Shown piece by piece: positions 50,050 to 61,682 of a stretch of 64,000 bases of DNA. The position numbers and the translations under genes are program-made. The notes under the pieces were generated by a model. That model did not search any database. It was not told the origin of the DNA and worked only from the letters and a program-made list of their open reading frames with translations. Numbering within the stretch: the stretch's first letter is position 1; every line of letters starts with the position of its first letter. The stretch comes from Trichoplax sp. H2 (lineage: Eukaryota; Placozoa; Uniplacotomia; Trichoplacea), in contig NOWV01000068.1 of assembly GCA_003344405.1 (NCBI GenBank), forward strand, positions 124,001-188,000, given 5' to 3'.

Positions 50050-51826
50050 ATGGCGGTCGGTCGAAATGCATTGGAGGAAGAAATGTCCAGGTTAATCAAC
50101 TTTGATGGTTGTACATTGAATAGTGATATTATAGAATGAATGATTGATATCCAATGGGGGGTAAGGCAATAGTATCGTTTCCATCAGTAGTATACAATAC
50201 GACATGGAGATAGTGATTGCCCATGATAGTAATAGAAATATTACTGTACAGTACAAGTTATTCGAAATTGAAGCATCCACGTAACGGCCAATCACCAACA
50301 TCTAGGTATTTATTCTTAACCTACAGCAATTATCCATTGAATGCTTTCTATTTGAGCACACTAAAAAAGTAGGTTGGATACTTAGCTTAAGAGTACGGTA
50401 AGCATAATAAGGATATTTGTTAGTTATGAAATTGCGAAATGGCAAAAGCCTCCTGAAACGTGAATGAGAAGGTCTAAATGAAGTCTTTCATACAAAAACT
50501 ACTCACTTTAAATACAGCCTAATTTAGTAAATGCTGTATTACTTCTTCGAGTAATTGCATCACCCGCCCTTTCATAGATCAGATATTTAATATCAATGAT
50601 GTATAAGAGATGGTAAAGAAACAGTTGGTGGGTATTTTTTAGTATAAAGTATCCAACCACACTTTCCAACAAGATTCAACATAATTTATACTCTTTACAT
50701 TGAAATGGTGATAGGAATACTAATGTATGAGTAAAGTACTATAGTCAATGTAATATTAATTTACTGTCTGTACGTTATTGCTAGTCTCGATTTAGGATTG
50801 TAATCCTACCTGATTCTAAAGGGTATACAGTAATTATTCCATCGATAATATTCTCACTATTGTTTATTATTGTCACAGATTTGAACGAGAACTCAAACAA
50901 GAGACAAGGGGTAATCCTTACCCACAAGGGTACGGATTTCGTCCACAAAACCCTAATTATGCACAATATCAAGCTTTTCCAATGGTGCCACCTCGTAATA
51001 TAGCAAATAGTAGTAATGTAGCAGTGCCTCCGCCAATGCCTCCAACAGTACCTCCACCTGTAAAACAATCAAGTGCTTCCATTGTTACTCCTGAGCAACA
51101 ACGCCAATGGGAGTCACAATATCAAGTAGGAAATTCGAAACCGGTAATTCCTGCTGCCTTAGCCTCTAGTTCATCTGCTTCCACAGGACGACAGGAAAAT
51201 CCTACTAATGATACAAAAGGAGCTAAAAGTAAAGATAAAAAAATTTTACGAATGGCCGGAGGACAAGTTTGGGAGGACACTACATTATCTACCTGGGATA
51301 CAAGTAAGTAACTGTATTCATAGTTAACAACTTCTTTCCAATGAATGATAACCACTTATTTAAATGAGCACTTCAACGTAAGACATTCAAGAAAAATTGA
51401 CTATTATTTTGAATCTAGACGACTTTAGGTTATTCTGTGGAGATCTTGGTAACGAGGTAACCGAGGAACTATTAACTCGGATTTTCTCTAGATACTCCAG
51501 TCTACAAAATGTTAAGGTTGTTCGCGATAAAAGAAGTAATAAGAGCAAAGGATACGGATTTCTTAGCTTTAAAGATTCAAAGGATTACCTGCGTGCAATG
51601 AAAGAAATGAATGGTATGAAAACTATCGTCTTATTTGACCAGACTGAGTTAGCCTTCTATCCAACTGTGAATAAGTAGTTACTCAGACGGAATAATTCTA
51701 TTCCTTTCTTTAGGGAAATATGTTGGAAACCGTCCTATAAAATTGAGAAAGAGTACATGGAAAGATCGCAACATAGAAAATGTAAAGAGGAAAGAACGTG
51801 AAAAAAAGCGTTTAGGATTTCGATAG
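50050..51826 (+). CDS. RBM42: RBM42, RRM RNA-binding protein
   Basis: RNA-binding protein with one C-terminal RRM, associated in other animals with hnRNP K and splicing. Four exons, 257 aa, in phase: 50050-50090, 50879-51303, 51419-51613, 51714-51826. Exon 1 plus the start of exon 2 read ALEEEMSRFERELKQE, matching the family's short N-terminal helix. Exon 2 then encodes a proline-rich linker (VPPPMPPTVPPPVK), a lysine patch (KGAKSKDKK) and ILRMAGGQVWEDTTLSTWDT, the conserved lead-in to the RRM. Exons 3-4 give FRLFCGDLGNEV (RNP2 region), KSKGYGFLSFKD (RNP1), and YVGNRPIKLRKSTWKDRN with a basic end KRLGFR. It is shorter than human RBM42 because the proline/alanine-rich middle is reduced. An AATAAA lies at 52285. 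Confidence 0.95.
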
Positions 51827-54730
51827 AAATTTATAGACTATGCCAGCTTTTTCCAGCTCCTTTCCATATGCCTAGGACCAATGAGAAATAGTTGAATAAT
51901 TATTCGGTTGTACTGCTATCAGTATAATCTGAATTAATCCACTTTTATGTTATCCTTCTTCATGTCGTATTGTATCATAACTTACTTATTACCTTGCAAT
52001 ATCGCACTTTTGAATTATTACACGTGTTGAAATCTACCTAAAAGCATGCAGTTTCAGGATACATGATGTATCTTTTACGTAAGTAGCTGTAATAGTCAAG
52101 TGACTGTAGTTTACCGCAGTGATTGATATTATTGCTAAATTAAGAAGTGACGTTATTAATAATGTATAAATAAATGCGGTTTTGTCTACCCTACATGGCA
52201 TATGAACATTTATGACCGAAACTGGGGTCTGGAAAACTAAAGTGTTTTGACTAGTATGTTGTATGTAGATTTTGATATTAGGTTAATAAAGATTGTTACA
52301 ATTTAACTTGATGACTATTAACGCTTTATGTGCAATGGATCAGAAGGAAGCATGTAAGAGTAAAGTATGCGTATTTGTCCGATCATGACAGATTTGAGAT
52401 TATTCAATTTCTTCTGGATTATAATTTAAAGAAGTATCAAAGCTATAATGCTTTACCGGAGTAAATTGGCACATATACATGAGCCCTATGATGTAAAAGC
52501 TGAGTTGTAATAGCAAATTGTCAATGACTTATCAATTTAAGTCTTGTAATTACGTTCTAAAGTGACATGATTAGCAATGGTTGATAGTTTCTGCTGACAA
52601 GCAACACTATAGTATCGAAAGAGTGAGTTAGCATGATCTGCATGCGATAGTGAAGTAAGAATGTTCTTATCTCAAATGACTAAATAGATCGTCCTGTATC
52701 GATATGTGAATATTTCCTTGTCTAGGAGAGATTTGGACACAAAACTAGTCATTTATAGTGTGCCTTTTAAAAACTGTTTTGAACTGCTTCTATTCTCAAC
52801 AGCGTTTATTAATAGCTCATCGCTGTCATTAGAGAAATCTTAAAATGACCAACTAATGTTATTGGCGGTAATTGCTAGAAGTACTACAGTATTTCAGACG
52901 TTTGATATAACATTTGTAATATCGTTATAGATGTAAGCACAGTCGTAAAATATCTAGTCAATGGTATTGAGCTGAGCGCCTAGTACAAAAAGAAAATAAG
53001 CTTTTGACGTAAATTATCGAATAGATGCTTTATTTACTTTGTAAGTACAATATCACCTTGATTACAGTAAGCAAACCCAGTGAAAATGCAACCTAACGTA
53101 CGAGCCATTTTATAACACAAATTATTTTATAATAAAGCTCAAATTAGTATCACAGTCACCTATTTCGTGATTGTATCACATCTATGCGCAAATGCGTCAA
53201 GGAATAGATGTTAAAATTTACCAATTACTATAGCCAAGATCACCCTGAACTTGATCCATTCACCCTAAACTAAAAATTCTCAACATTTACTACTGTAGAA
53301 GTCGATTTTACGTAATAACAGAGGATAATATTTTTTCTATAAATAGCATAGCGATGTTAACAGTGCCCATTTCTACTGCATTTATAAATACATCACTAAA
53401 TCGAAGCTTTGATATCGATAGAAAAAATTTAGATTTTGCAAATATTTTGTAGTTAGCTAGCTTGCCATCGCAATATGCTATAAGGCTGTAATAACGTAAC
53501 AAACATTACGACAAGAAACCTGGCCAAAGATACTTATTCCGAAATATTTAGAATATCTTCATCAATACAATATAGTTAAATAAATCAATTAATTAATAAT
53601 AGTGATCATTCGTCAGTCGGGTTGTAGCAAATCGACGAGGGATTGACGCTAACAGCAGCTCTCATCCCTTCGTATCCATTACCACAAGGAGAAAAAATAT
53701 CGTAATCGAAAATACTGTAATAAAGTGCCAAAACTTTTACGGTATCAGATACGTATGTAAGAGTTTTATATAGCGGATGCTAGCATAATATTCATCTACT
53801 TATGTATTACAAATAATTTAGCCAATATCTTCAGCAAGAGGCAGGGCGATGCAATTTCCTATTCTCATTCCGATAGGTATCTGCCTATTGCTAAATCTAT
53901 TTTCAGTTAACGTATGATGTCATCGCCAAGTATTTTATTATGGCGTTGCACACTTGTACAGTAGAACACCAGTAGTCGAGGAGTTGAACAGCCATGGAAC
54001 ATATGGTTTTCATTGTTGCGATCAGGCCACGGTTGATATTCTGCTAGCTACAAGCCGTGCACAAATCGATCTATTGCATCATCGTATGGGTAGTAACAAA
54101 TTGTAAAATGACGTATTATCTACGTGGGGTTAACCCAAGCAATAATAAAGCAATACCATTAAATTATCCTAGAGGTTTGGTTCTGATAGCTACGCAACTA
54201 AAGTTAACTTGTAAAAGCCGTATTCTTACTCACTGGAAAGATTACCAGTGAATGTGTACGTTGAATCTTTGGATGATTCAATGTTATGTCGTAACGCACT
54301 AACTGAATTGCACAGGAGGAAGCAGTCGGCATAGCTGAGAGGTACACAGTAATAAAAGTAAAATTATGTTTGTTGCTATGCCAGTGACGATAGTTCAACC
54401 TACAGTTACACTCACGGGTGTATTTCCATTTATGTTGAGTGGATAAGAAGATACGGCAGTTGTTGACAAAGTTCAAGAATACTCAATGCAAAATCAACTG
54501 TGGTCCTAATGTCATTCTAATTGATTTGATTATTAATTTAAGAGGTAATGGATAATATGAAGATATATATAATGTAAAAAAAGCCACCAGGAGAATGTAG
54601 TGATAAATAAGATTAATTCGCTTATGAAAGCAAAGGTTACTCATGATAGTCCAAAAGGCAACTTTGCTTTACATTGCTCGATTCTTTTATCGTTGACACT
54701 TTTATTATTGGGTTCTGGTTCATAGCGCCT
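51827..54730. other. 2.9-kb intergenic region
   Basis: Contains the RBM42 3' UTR (AATAAA at 52285-52290) and the SC5D 3' end. The rest is AT-rich without a supported gene or marked repeat; the small frames here (for example 53308-53502 and 54057-54251) lack motifs. Confidence 0.55.
52285..52290 (+). terminator. Candidate poly(A) signal of RBM42
   Basis: GGTTAATAAAGATTG about 460 bases after the RBM42 stop. It is the clearest AATAAA in this 3' region, but earlier variant signals could be used. Confidence 0.45.
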
Positions 54731-55570
54731 TTACTGGGATTTATCGCGTTTGTCCAGTAGGCGCTTCACTTCATCTAGTGGAGCCTTGCCATCGAATGAA
54801 CTAGGATGGCGATAAGATTTACCAAGTTTATCCCACAAGGTGAAAAATTGACCATAATTATAATCAAAGTAAACGTGATGATCAGTATGATGGGCAGAGC
54901 CATTGACGACCGATCGAAGTAATGCCGGTACACGACAATGGCCATCGTGGATAGAGACGGTCCAAATATTGACGAAAACAAAGAGACCTAAGTAGGTCAA
55001 CTTATGCAAAGGGAAAAGAAAGGGATAAATGTGATAGGGTAAACTTTGCATGAAACCATCGATCGGATGGAAAGCATGGCTAGCAAATGGCGAGGCAATC
55101 TTCCATTTATGATGTGGTTTATGGATATACTTATAAACATAACGTGTATGCAAGAAACGATGAATCCAATAAATGCCCATATCAGTAAATAAGAGAAAGG
55201 ATACCATGCTAAAGATTGCAAAACCAATTCCTCCATACAAATTGATATCGTCATACAATTGTGAATAACCGCGTACTTCCAATAAGAAAGCGACTACTGT
55301 TAAAAACGACATGATCGGTATCGCTTCCAGTGAAGTTTTAATCTCTAAGCGCACTTGATCTTTCAAGAAATGAGGATGCTTTTCAAGATCATGATCGAAG
55401 ACCATCGAGTAATTCAAGGTGGCGGTGAGATAATACAAAAGGCCACCGCCAATGGTGGTGATAAGGTATAGCGAGATTGCTTGACGAACAATCCAATCTT
55501 CAGACCAATGGCTAGGGTAGATATACGGTGTTAGAAAGTATTGATCACAAAAATCCAATACCAAATCCAT
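54731..55570 (-). CDS. SC5D: SC5D, lathosterol oxidase (sterol C5-desaturase), intronless
   Basis: ER membrane di-iron enzyme that introduces the C5-C6 double bond of sterols late in cholesterol-type synthesis. One uninterrupted frame of 279 aa from ATG 55570, starting MDLVLDFCDQYFLTPYIYPS like vertebrate SC5D. All histidine boxes are intact: HRFLH (137-141), HKPHH (150-154) and HHTDHH (227-232), with further conserved blocks SHAFHPIDGFMQSLPYH (164-180), NIWTVSIHDG (201-210) and DYNYGQFFTLWDKLG (236-250). Four or so hydrophobic segments fit the fatty-acid hydroxylase fold. It ends about 20 residues before the vertebrate tail. The absence of introns is unusual in this window, where nearly every other conserved gene has several, and could reflect a retrocopy that replaced or supplements an ancestral gene. 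Confidence 0.96.
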   Translation of the reverse strand: MDLVLDFCDQYFLTPYIYPSHWSEDWIVRQAISLYLITTIGGGLLYYLTATLNYSMVFDHDLEKHPHFLKDQVRLEIKTSLEAIPIMSFLTVVAFLLEVRGYSQLYDDINLYGGIGFAIFSMVSFLLFTDMGIYWIHRFLHTRYVYKYIHKPHHKWKIASPFASHAFHPIDGFMQSLPYHIYPFLFPLHKLTYLGLFVFVNIWTVSIHDGHCRVPALLRSVVNGSAHHTDHHVYFDYNYGQFFTLWDKLGKSYRHPSSFDGKAPLDEVKRLLDKRDKSQ

Positions 55571-57532
55571 GTTGCTACAAGATTTGACTGCAATGGATGG
55601 AAATAATTTTTCACTTTCTCTTTACTCCGTTGCAAGAGGAACGATGCGAAGTGATCAGTTAAATGAAGGCTGACCGTCACGCTGCCGCGATAAATGGACT
55701 GAGCGGTAGTACAATTTCACTATACTGTACTGATCTGCCCATATGGTTCAACATGGGGTCATACTGTAGCACTTCTGGCATTTCACCCTGTCCTACAGTG
55801 TATGTACTGTAGGCGTGAGAACGGTGCAGTACAGTACAGTATACTGAGTAGTCACTTAGTCAGAGTGACGAGTGCAGTAGGCGTCAGTGTACACTAAACA
55901 CGTACCAGAGCACGCGACTAGAGCGCCTGTGCAGTACTAAAGTAATCTTAGACTGACAGGTTTCAAGGTTATGAGGGACTACCCCCATCTTGTCACACCA
56001 TACACAGAATGGTACTTGATTCACGTGTGATGGCTCCAACTTCCAGTATCGTCATGATACTGTGTGGACCTTTACCCAATAAAAGTTACCTATTTTTAAA
56101 GGAGACCTTTCAATGATATTGGATTGAACTGTTGATCGATTGTCATGATGTGCAGTCGAGAGTAGAGACTTTGAAGGGTCTCTAAAAAATGGGCAGCAGT
56201 CAGTGGCTATGCAACTCTGGTACCATGGTACCAGACTACCACCTGTATTTATTAATTCTTCATTTTCTTTTCGACCTTACCAAGTGTGTGGAAATGTTGA
56301 GGCACGTGATAGAAGAAGAATGGATTGAAATAGTAGCATGATTTTATCTACCAATCAAATAGAGCTTTGATAACGTTACAAGATCGAATGGGCTGCTAGT
56401 GTGGGGATCCCGGGGGTGCGCAAACGGGTCAAGTCCTGTACACGGCGTACAGTACACTGTAAACCACGGTCAGCCTTTGTGCCGTGACCTTTCCTGCGAG
56501 GTTAAATTGATAGTTCAAAATTTAAAATGTGTTGAAGTTTTCTACCTTTAGTACAGTACACTGTATGCCCTGAAGTAACTGAACTGAACAGTATGACGAT
56601 GGAAAGGATGGAAAATGGGATGGCCCGAAAACGGCGGTCCACGCTTTGGTTATAAAAGAATTGATGCAAAAAGAACAGAAGAGAATCCGAACTTTGACTT
56701 TACTCTTGACCACCAATGGCTGGCTACAACTGACTGACTCAAAGTCACTTCTTTTTATTTATTTTCAAATATACAGGACAGTAATAAACTTTTTCAGTTT
56801 ATAGGTTCGACTGATAGCAGATATTTGACAAGCTTACCGCTACGATGATGAGAAAAGAAAGAAAAGCAATGAATTAATTAAGGTTAAAACTGATCAATTC
56901 GTTTTGTATCCTAGGGTCTACGAGCGGATCAACTAATAAAGTACTAAACAAGACAAATGAACATTTCTGTTTGTGCTAGGAGTTTCGTCCTGTCTCTTGC
57001 CTTGTACAGTGTACAGTACAATACAGTACAGTACATACCCTACAGTCAATCATCAGTACAGTACGGTACTGTACTGTACTGTACAGTACAATACAGTACA
57101 TAATGTACTGTACCACTCATTATTAGATTACTGTAGATTAAGTTAATAAGAAATAAAATATTCACAAAACCGCAACACATGTACTAGTATTGTAATTGCG
57201 AGCGTCCATGGAGACATGATGTAGTTTTACAAAGTGCCAATGAAATTTGTTGAGTTCAGTTTGATCCCAGGACGGTGCTCACGAAGCCCTGTCGTAAACT
57301 AGTCTGTCGATCTGCGGAAGAGTGTAAATTATCAACCTAATTAAGAGGTGGTCAGTTTATTTAAAGTGAAGGTAATAACGAAGCAAATGGCATTTAATCT
57401 ACTCGTATTCTACTAGTGAACGACAATTCATGTTGCAATTTGGACCCATAATGATTGAGACTGATTGCGATACTGCACGATAGCTGCCGAACAAGCTATG
57501 CTAACTTTATTAACTGCTCTCTACTGCCGGGG
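55571..57532. repeat. Intergenic region with TACTGTAC clusters
   Basis: No supported gene. Palindromic GTACAGTAC-type words cluster at about 55720-55850, 56445-56460 and 57000-57115. The SC5D promoter should lie at the left end. Confidence 0.65.
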
Positions 57533-58195
57533 ACATGTACCTCTTTATTAAGTAATTAAATAATTAAAAAGTGCTAAGCACGGCATCTTAAAAACGGGAG
57601 GGTAAAGAATTTGTTGAGTATGCGGTGCAAGGGAGAGAGGCAAATACTGTTAAGAAGTCCCTGCTACTGAGCGGCTAATGATCTCAATATTATGCGACAG
57701 GTAAAATTGTGGCAATTTGCTCGTATTTGCCATCGTATTTTGCAGAAAATTTGCAAGCTTTTATACCTCTTTATTAATTAAATAATTAAAAAGTACTAAG
57801 CACAGTATCTTAAAGATGGGAGGGTAAAGAATTTGTTGAGTATTACGGTGAAAGGGAGATAAATACTGTTAATAATACTGTTACTGAACGGCTAATGATC
57901 TCAAAAATTATGCGACAGGTAAAATTGTGGCAATTTTCTCATATTCACATTTTGCAGAAAATTTGCAAGCTTTTATACTTCTTTAATAATTCAATAATTA
58001 AAAAGTACTAAGCACAGCATGTTAAAGACGGGGAGGGTAAAGAATTTGTTGAGTATTGCGGTGCAAGGGTGAGAGATAAATACTGTTAAGAAGTCCCTGC
58101 TACTGAACGGCTAATGATCTCAAAATTATGCGACAGGTAAAATTGTGGCAATTTGCTCGTATTCACCATCGCATTTTGCAGAAAATTTGCAAGCC
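57533..58195. repeat. Tandem triplication, about 212-222-bp period
   Basis: Three copies share (A)CCTCTTTATTAA, AATTAAAAAGT(G/A)CTAAGCAC, GGGAGGGTAAAGAATTTGTT, ACGGCTAATGATCTCAA, TATGCGACAGGTAAAATTGT and TTTTGCAGAAAATTTGCAAG. The CTAAGCAC landmark falls at about 57571, 57793 and 58005. The copies are some 90% alike, with small indels, and no coding potential is seen. Confidence 0.9.
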
Positions 58196-61100
58196 AAAAT
58201 GATCAATAAACTCATTGCTCTAGATTCTCTGGTATCGCTCATCTCCCCATACTGTATAACAGCACGATACTGCAGTTCATAGTCGCTATGTTACGGCCAA
58301 AGCCGGTAATGCAGCCCTTACCGGTATTGGCTGGCCAGTTTTATACTATTTCCTTTAAATAAAATTTAAATTAAGTTCATAATTTTGTGGTCATGCAAGG
58401 CTTTTACAACGCTGCATTCAGTATGGCAATTATACATGCTCTATTGCCAGAAATAAATTATCCAAGTAGGCAGAAGTAGCCTTTGCAAAAAGATCTTGTT
58501 TTTCTAGACTTTTTCAGCCATTTTAAAAATTTCTCATATAAAAACATACTGTACATCTATTGAATGTACAGGAATTAGGATGAAATTGGCGCTATACTGT
58601 ATATAGCAGAAGAACCAGCTTGTGTGCTTATATTATTAGACTTTTAGACTTTGATAAAATACAAAGTCATACGAGTTTAATATCAGGGCTACAATTCTTT
58701 TGAAGCCTATCTAAATTGCGGTCTATATTACTTGAAAGGGTATTAATCGTTTAAAAATTACCCTAAGAAATTGGAGTTAATGTGGTATGAGATCATATCT
58801 TCCCACAGTAAAGTTGTTATATTGCGTATTGGAATAGGAGTATTGCAGTACCTTTCACTGCTAAACGTATGTATCTTGCAAGATTAGTTGAAACCAGAAA
58901 GCAATGCAACAATCGAATTATTATGCTTTGATGATAATTTTATTAAATATGGGGGATTAGATGAGGCTAACTTGAAAAAAAAATACCTGTGTTATAGCAT
59001 TTGCCAGCGAATAGGCATCGTAGGTATAAATATAGATGCGACCTGTATATTAATTGACATGAGGGAATTTGATAGTGTACGCAAATGGCGTATTGGATAG
59101 TAGGAGTATTTATGGAAGATTCCTCGCAAAGGTGTGCGTGTTCGTAATTTTCTCTTCTTACTGAGGAGCTATTCGACTTTTAAAGATCATTTTCATTCAC
59201 TTCAAGGAAGACTAAAACTTGCTATAAACTCTGAGTAGAACGTGCGCGCTTCCACAGGAATTTAATTGAGTTACAACACTATTTATTCTCTTATTAGTTT
59301 GTTATTGTGTCGATAGGATAAGATATTAATGGAAATACGTTTTTGATCGGCCAGTCCTCTAGTCGAATACTATGTTGCCTTGATATTATCTATACAAATG
59401 ATAGCCATTACATAACATTTTTGATAATAAATTCACTAGTAATATACTGTACAATGGTGTACTTGCTCCTGACGTGATGTCTAATCAGAATGAACATGGT
59501 GCAGAAAATAACAAAAAATCTCTTTTCATTTGTCAATAAGATGGTTTAGTACTACAGTATCAAGCTACTACAATTACTCATTTAACGACTCAGCAGCCAC
59601 TAGCTCGCATCATAAGCACAATATACCACAAATTATGCCGGTGTATTATAATTATCGATGTCGAGACTCCTATACTACAGTATAATCATTTTTACCATGC
59701 TTCCACTAGAAATGTGGTTAAAATATTAGTCCATTAATAATTCGTTCTTTCGCTTGAGCCTAGATAGATGTATTGAATGAATTAGTTGAGCTCAACAGTA
59801 GCTCAATCTTAAAAAGCTTCTGGAACGCATACTTTCAAAATGTTCCCGAGATATTCATTCTATTACATTGGGTTGAAATAGGACATAAGTTAGCAAAACG
59901 AAAATTGATCCTATGGTCCTTGACCCTATTCTTTTTACCGATGTCATTGCATTTTCAACGAATATTGCCTAGATCATCCTATCCATTTGCTAATCTTCTC
60001 GAAACATGTTCGAATTGACGTTATTTTGTCAAAATGCGTTAGCATGATGAAGACACGGATCCATTTTATTGCACGCGCAGGCAAAAAGTATCAATGTAGA
60101 GTAAGGATAGAAACTATGTTGAACGCTGAATATCACGTTAAAGTGCCGTTATCGACAACTTTTACCTATTGCAATGTCGTCTACTTTGAATAGGCTATTA
60201 CCCTCCATGTACTGTACACTGAAGCATGATTCAGTAAGCTTTAAATTGACTGTTGTATGGAGTTTAAAGATAGCGTTTAAGAATCGTTATTGACAACTTT
60301 TGCCTTTTGCTAGGTCATGTACTCTGAATAGGCTAATATATCTACACTAATGAGTGATTAATTAAGCTTTAAATTGACTTTTGTATAGAGTCTACTTAAT
60401 CATAGTACTACATTGCAATTATTTACCCTTCCTTTATTCGTGATTACTGTACTGATTGTTTATTTGTTCAGTATGGATCGGACCTATCGATACTGGCGAT
60501 TCTACTGTACTCTCTACTGGTTAGCATCAAATATATTCCTTTAACCCTATCACCACAACACTGATCGGCGTACTGCGGCTATTAGTTAATAATTTACGGC
60601 TAGTATGGCGCAACATAACGGGCAGACTTACCAAAACTCGCCCGCACAGAATGCAACGCTTACAATTTTATCTTCTTATTACTCGTATATATCAGTTTTT
60701 ATATTCCTGTATTAGCCAGTAAAAAAATGAACAGAAATCATAACCGTCAATCTGTAATCATTTCATTACTCTCAAACTCGCTGAAGACATATTAATTTAT
60801 ACCAGGAAAAAAAATAACTACAAGATTATTCACTCTATCTTGTAATTCACTGATATTATTATTTGTCCTAATAGAAAACACCATTATTAATTATATTCAA
60901 GATGGTGTCAATGCAGAACAAGTAGTGTGTAATATTCATAAATTCCAACTATAACAATTACCTTGATCAAACTAATGTAAGGGTGATGACATCACTAGCC
61001 TCTATTAACATTAATTCCGTATTGAATATGCAACCTGTTTACAGCTTTCACTCAATGTTCAAGTTTTTCTCTGCATTGTTACAAGTCCTCTATTACCCTG

Positions 61101-61682
61101 CGGACTTTTACCTACATCCAATCATGGCAATTAACGTCACGGTTACCATGGCGAACAAGTCATTTGCATATAGGCGGCCGGATGACTGCGTGCTTTTTCT
61201 ATCCAACATAAAAAAATAAGCTATTAGACTGTAAGTAAAAAAGATATCGTCCAATTTTTACAAGGTAAGACTAACAGGATATAATTATAATTTAAGAAAT
61301 CATTCTATTACTCCACTTGAGCGTATAATCGATATTTCAAACTGATTAATAGACCATGGTCTTGTAAGCGATTAGATATTTTCTGATAATAAATCTAATA
61401 ACTCTCCAACTAAACTATTCTAGGATAGAAGAAAAACTAAAAGTTCAAAATCGACTTAGAAAAAAACTTGTCCTACGACAAGTGGCTATCTTTATTATTC
61501 AAGAATAGAATTGAAAGCTTACTCAGTCAAATTAATCAAGAAAAATCACTCTTTTTTATTCGGTTATTATCCATCTTGGATATTCAGTATCGACCACTGA
61601 ACACACTGTCGTGGTATCAGGCAGTTTTCAGTATTTTTAAACCTGACAAGTGCTATAAGCACGCATAATTAACCATTATACG
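58196..61682. other. 3.5-kb region without a supported gene
   Basis: Open frames at 58888-59100 (70 codons), 59773-60018 (81), 59987-60193 (68), 60983-61219 (78) and 61468-61668 (66) have no recognisable motif and no convincing exon partners. They could be decayed gene pieces. A diverged tandem pair (about 60130-60262 and 60268-60400, 138-bp period, landmark CGTTAT(C/T)GACAACTTTT) overlaps one of them. The promoter of the downstream cysteine-rich gene should lie at the right end. Confidence 0.5.
60130..60400. repeat. Diverged tandem pair, 138-bp period
   Basis: CGTTAT(C/T)GACAACTTTT(A/G)CC occurs at 60147 and 60285. Both copies go on to ACT(T/C)TGAATAGGCTA and AAGCTTTAAATTGACT(G/T)TTGTAT(G/A)GAGT. 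The copies are clearly related but old. Confidence 0.7.

Noticed and set aside
58888-61668. Five frames of 66-81 codons before the cysteine-rich gene
   Set aside because: No motifs or consistent exon joins; sizes are expected by chance in this composition. They may be decayed pieces, but I cannot support that.
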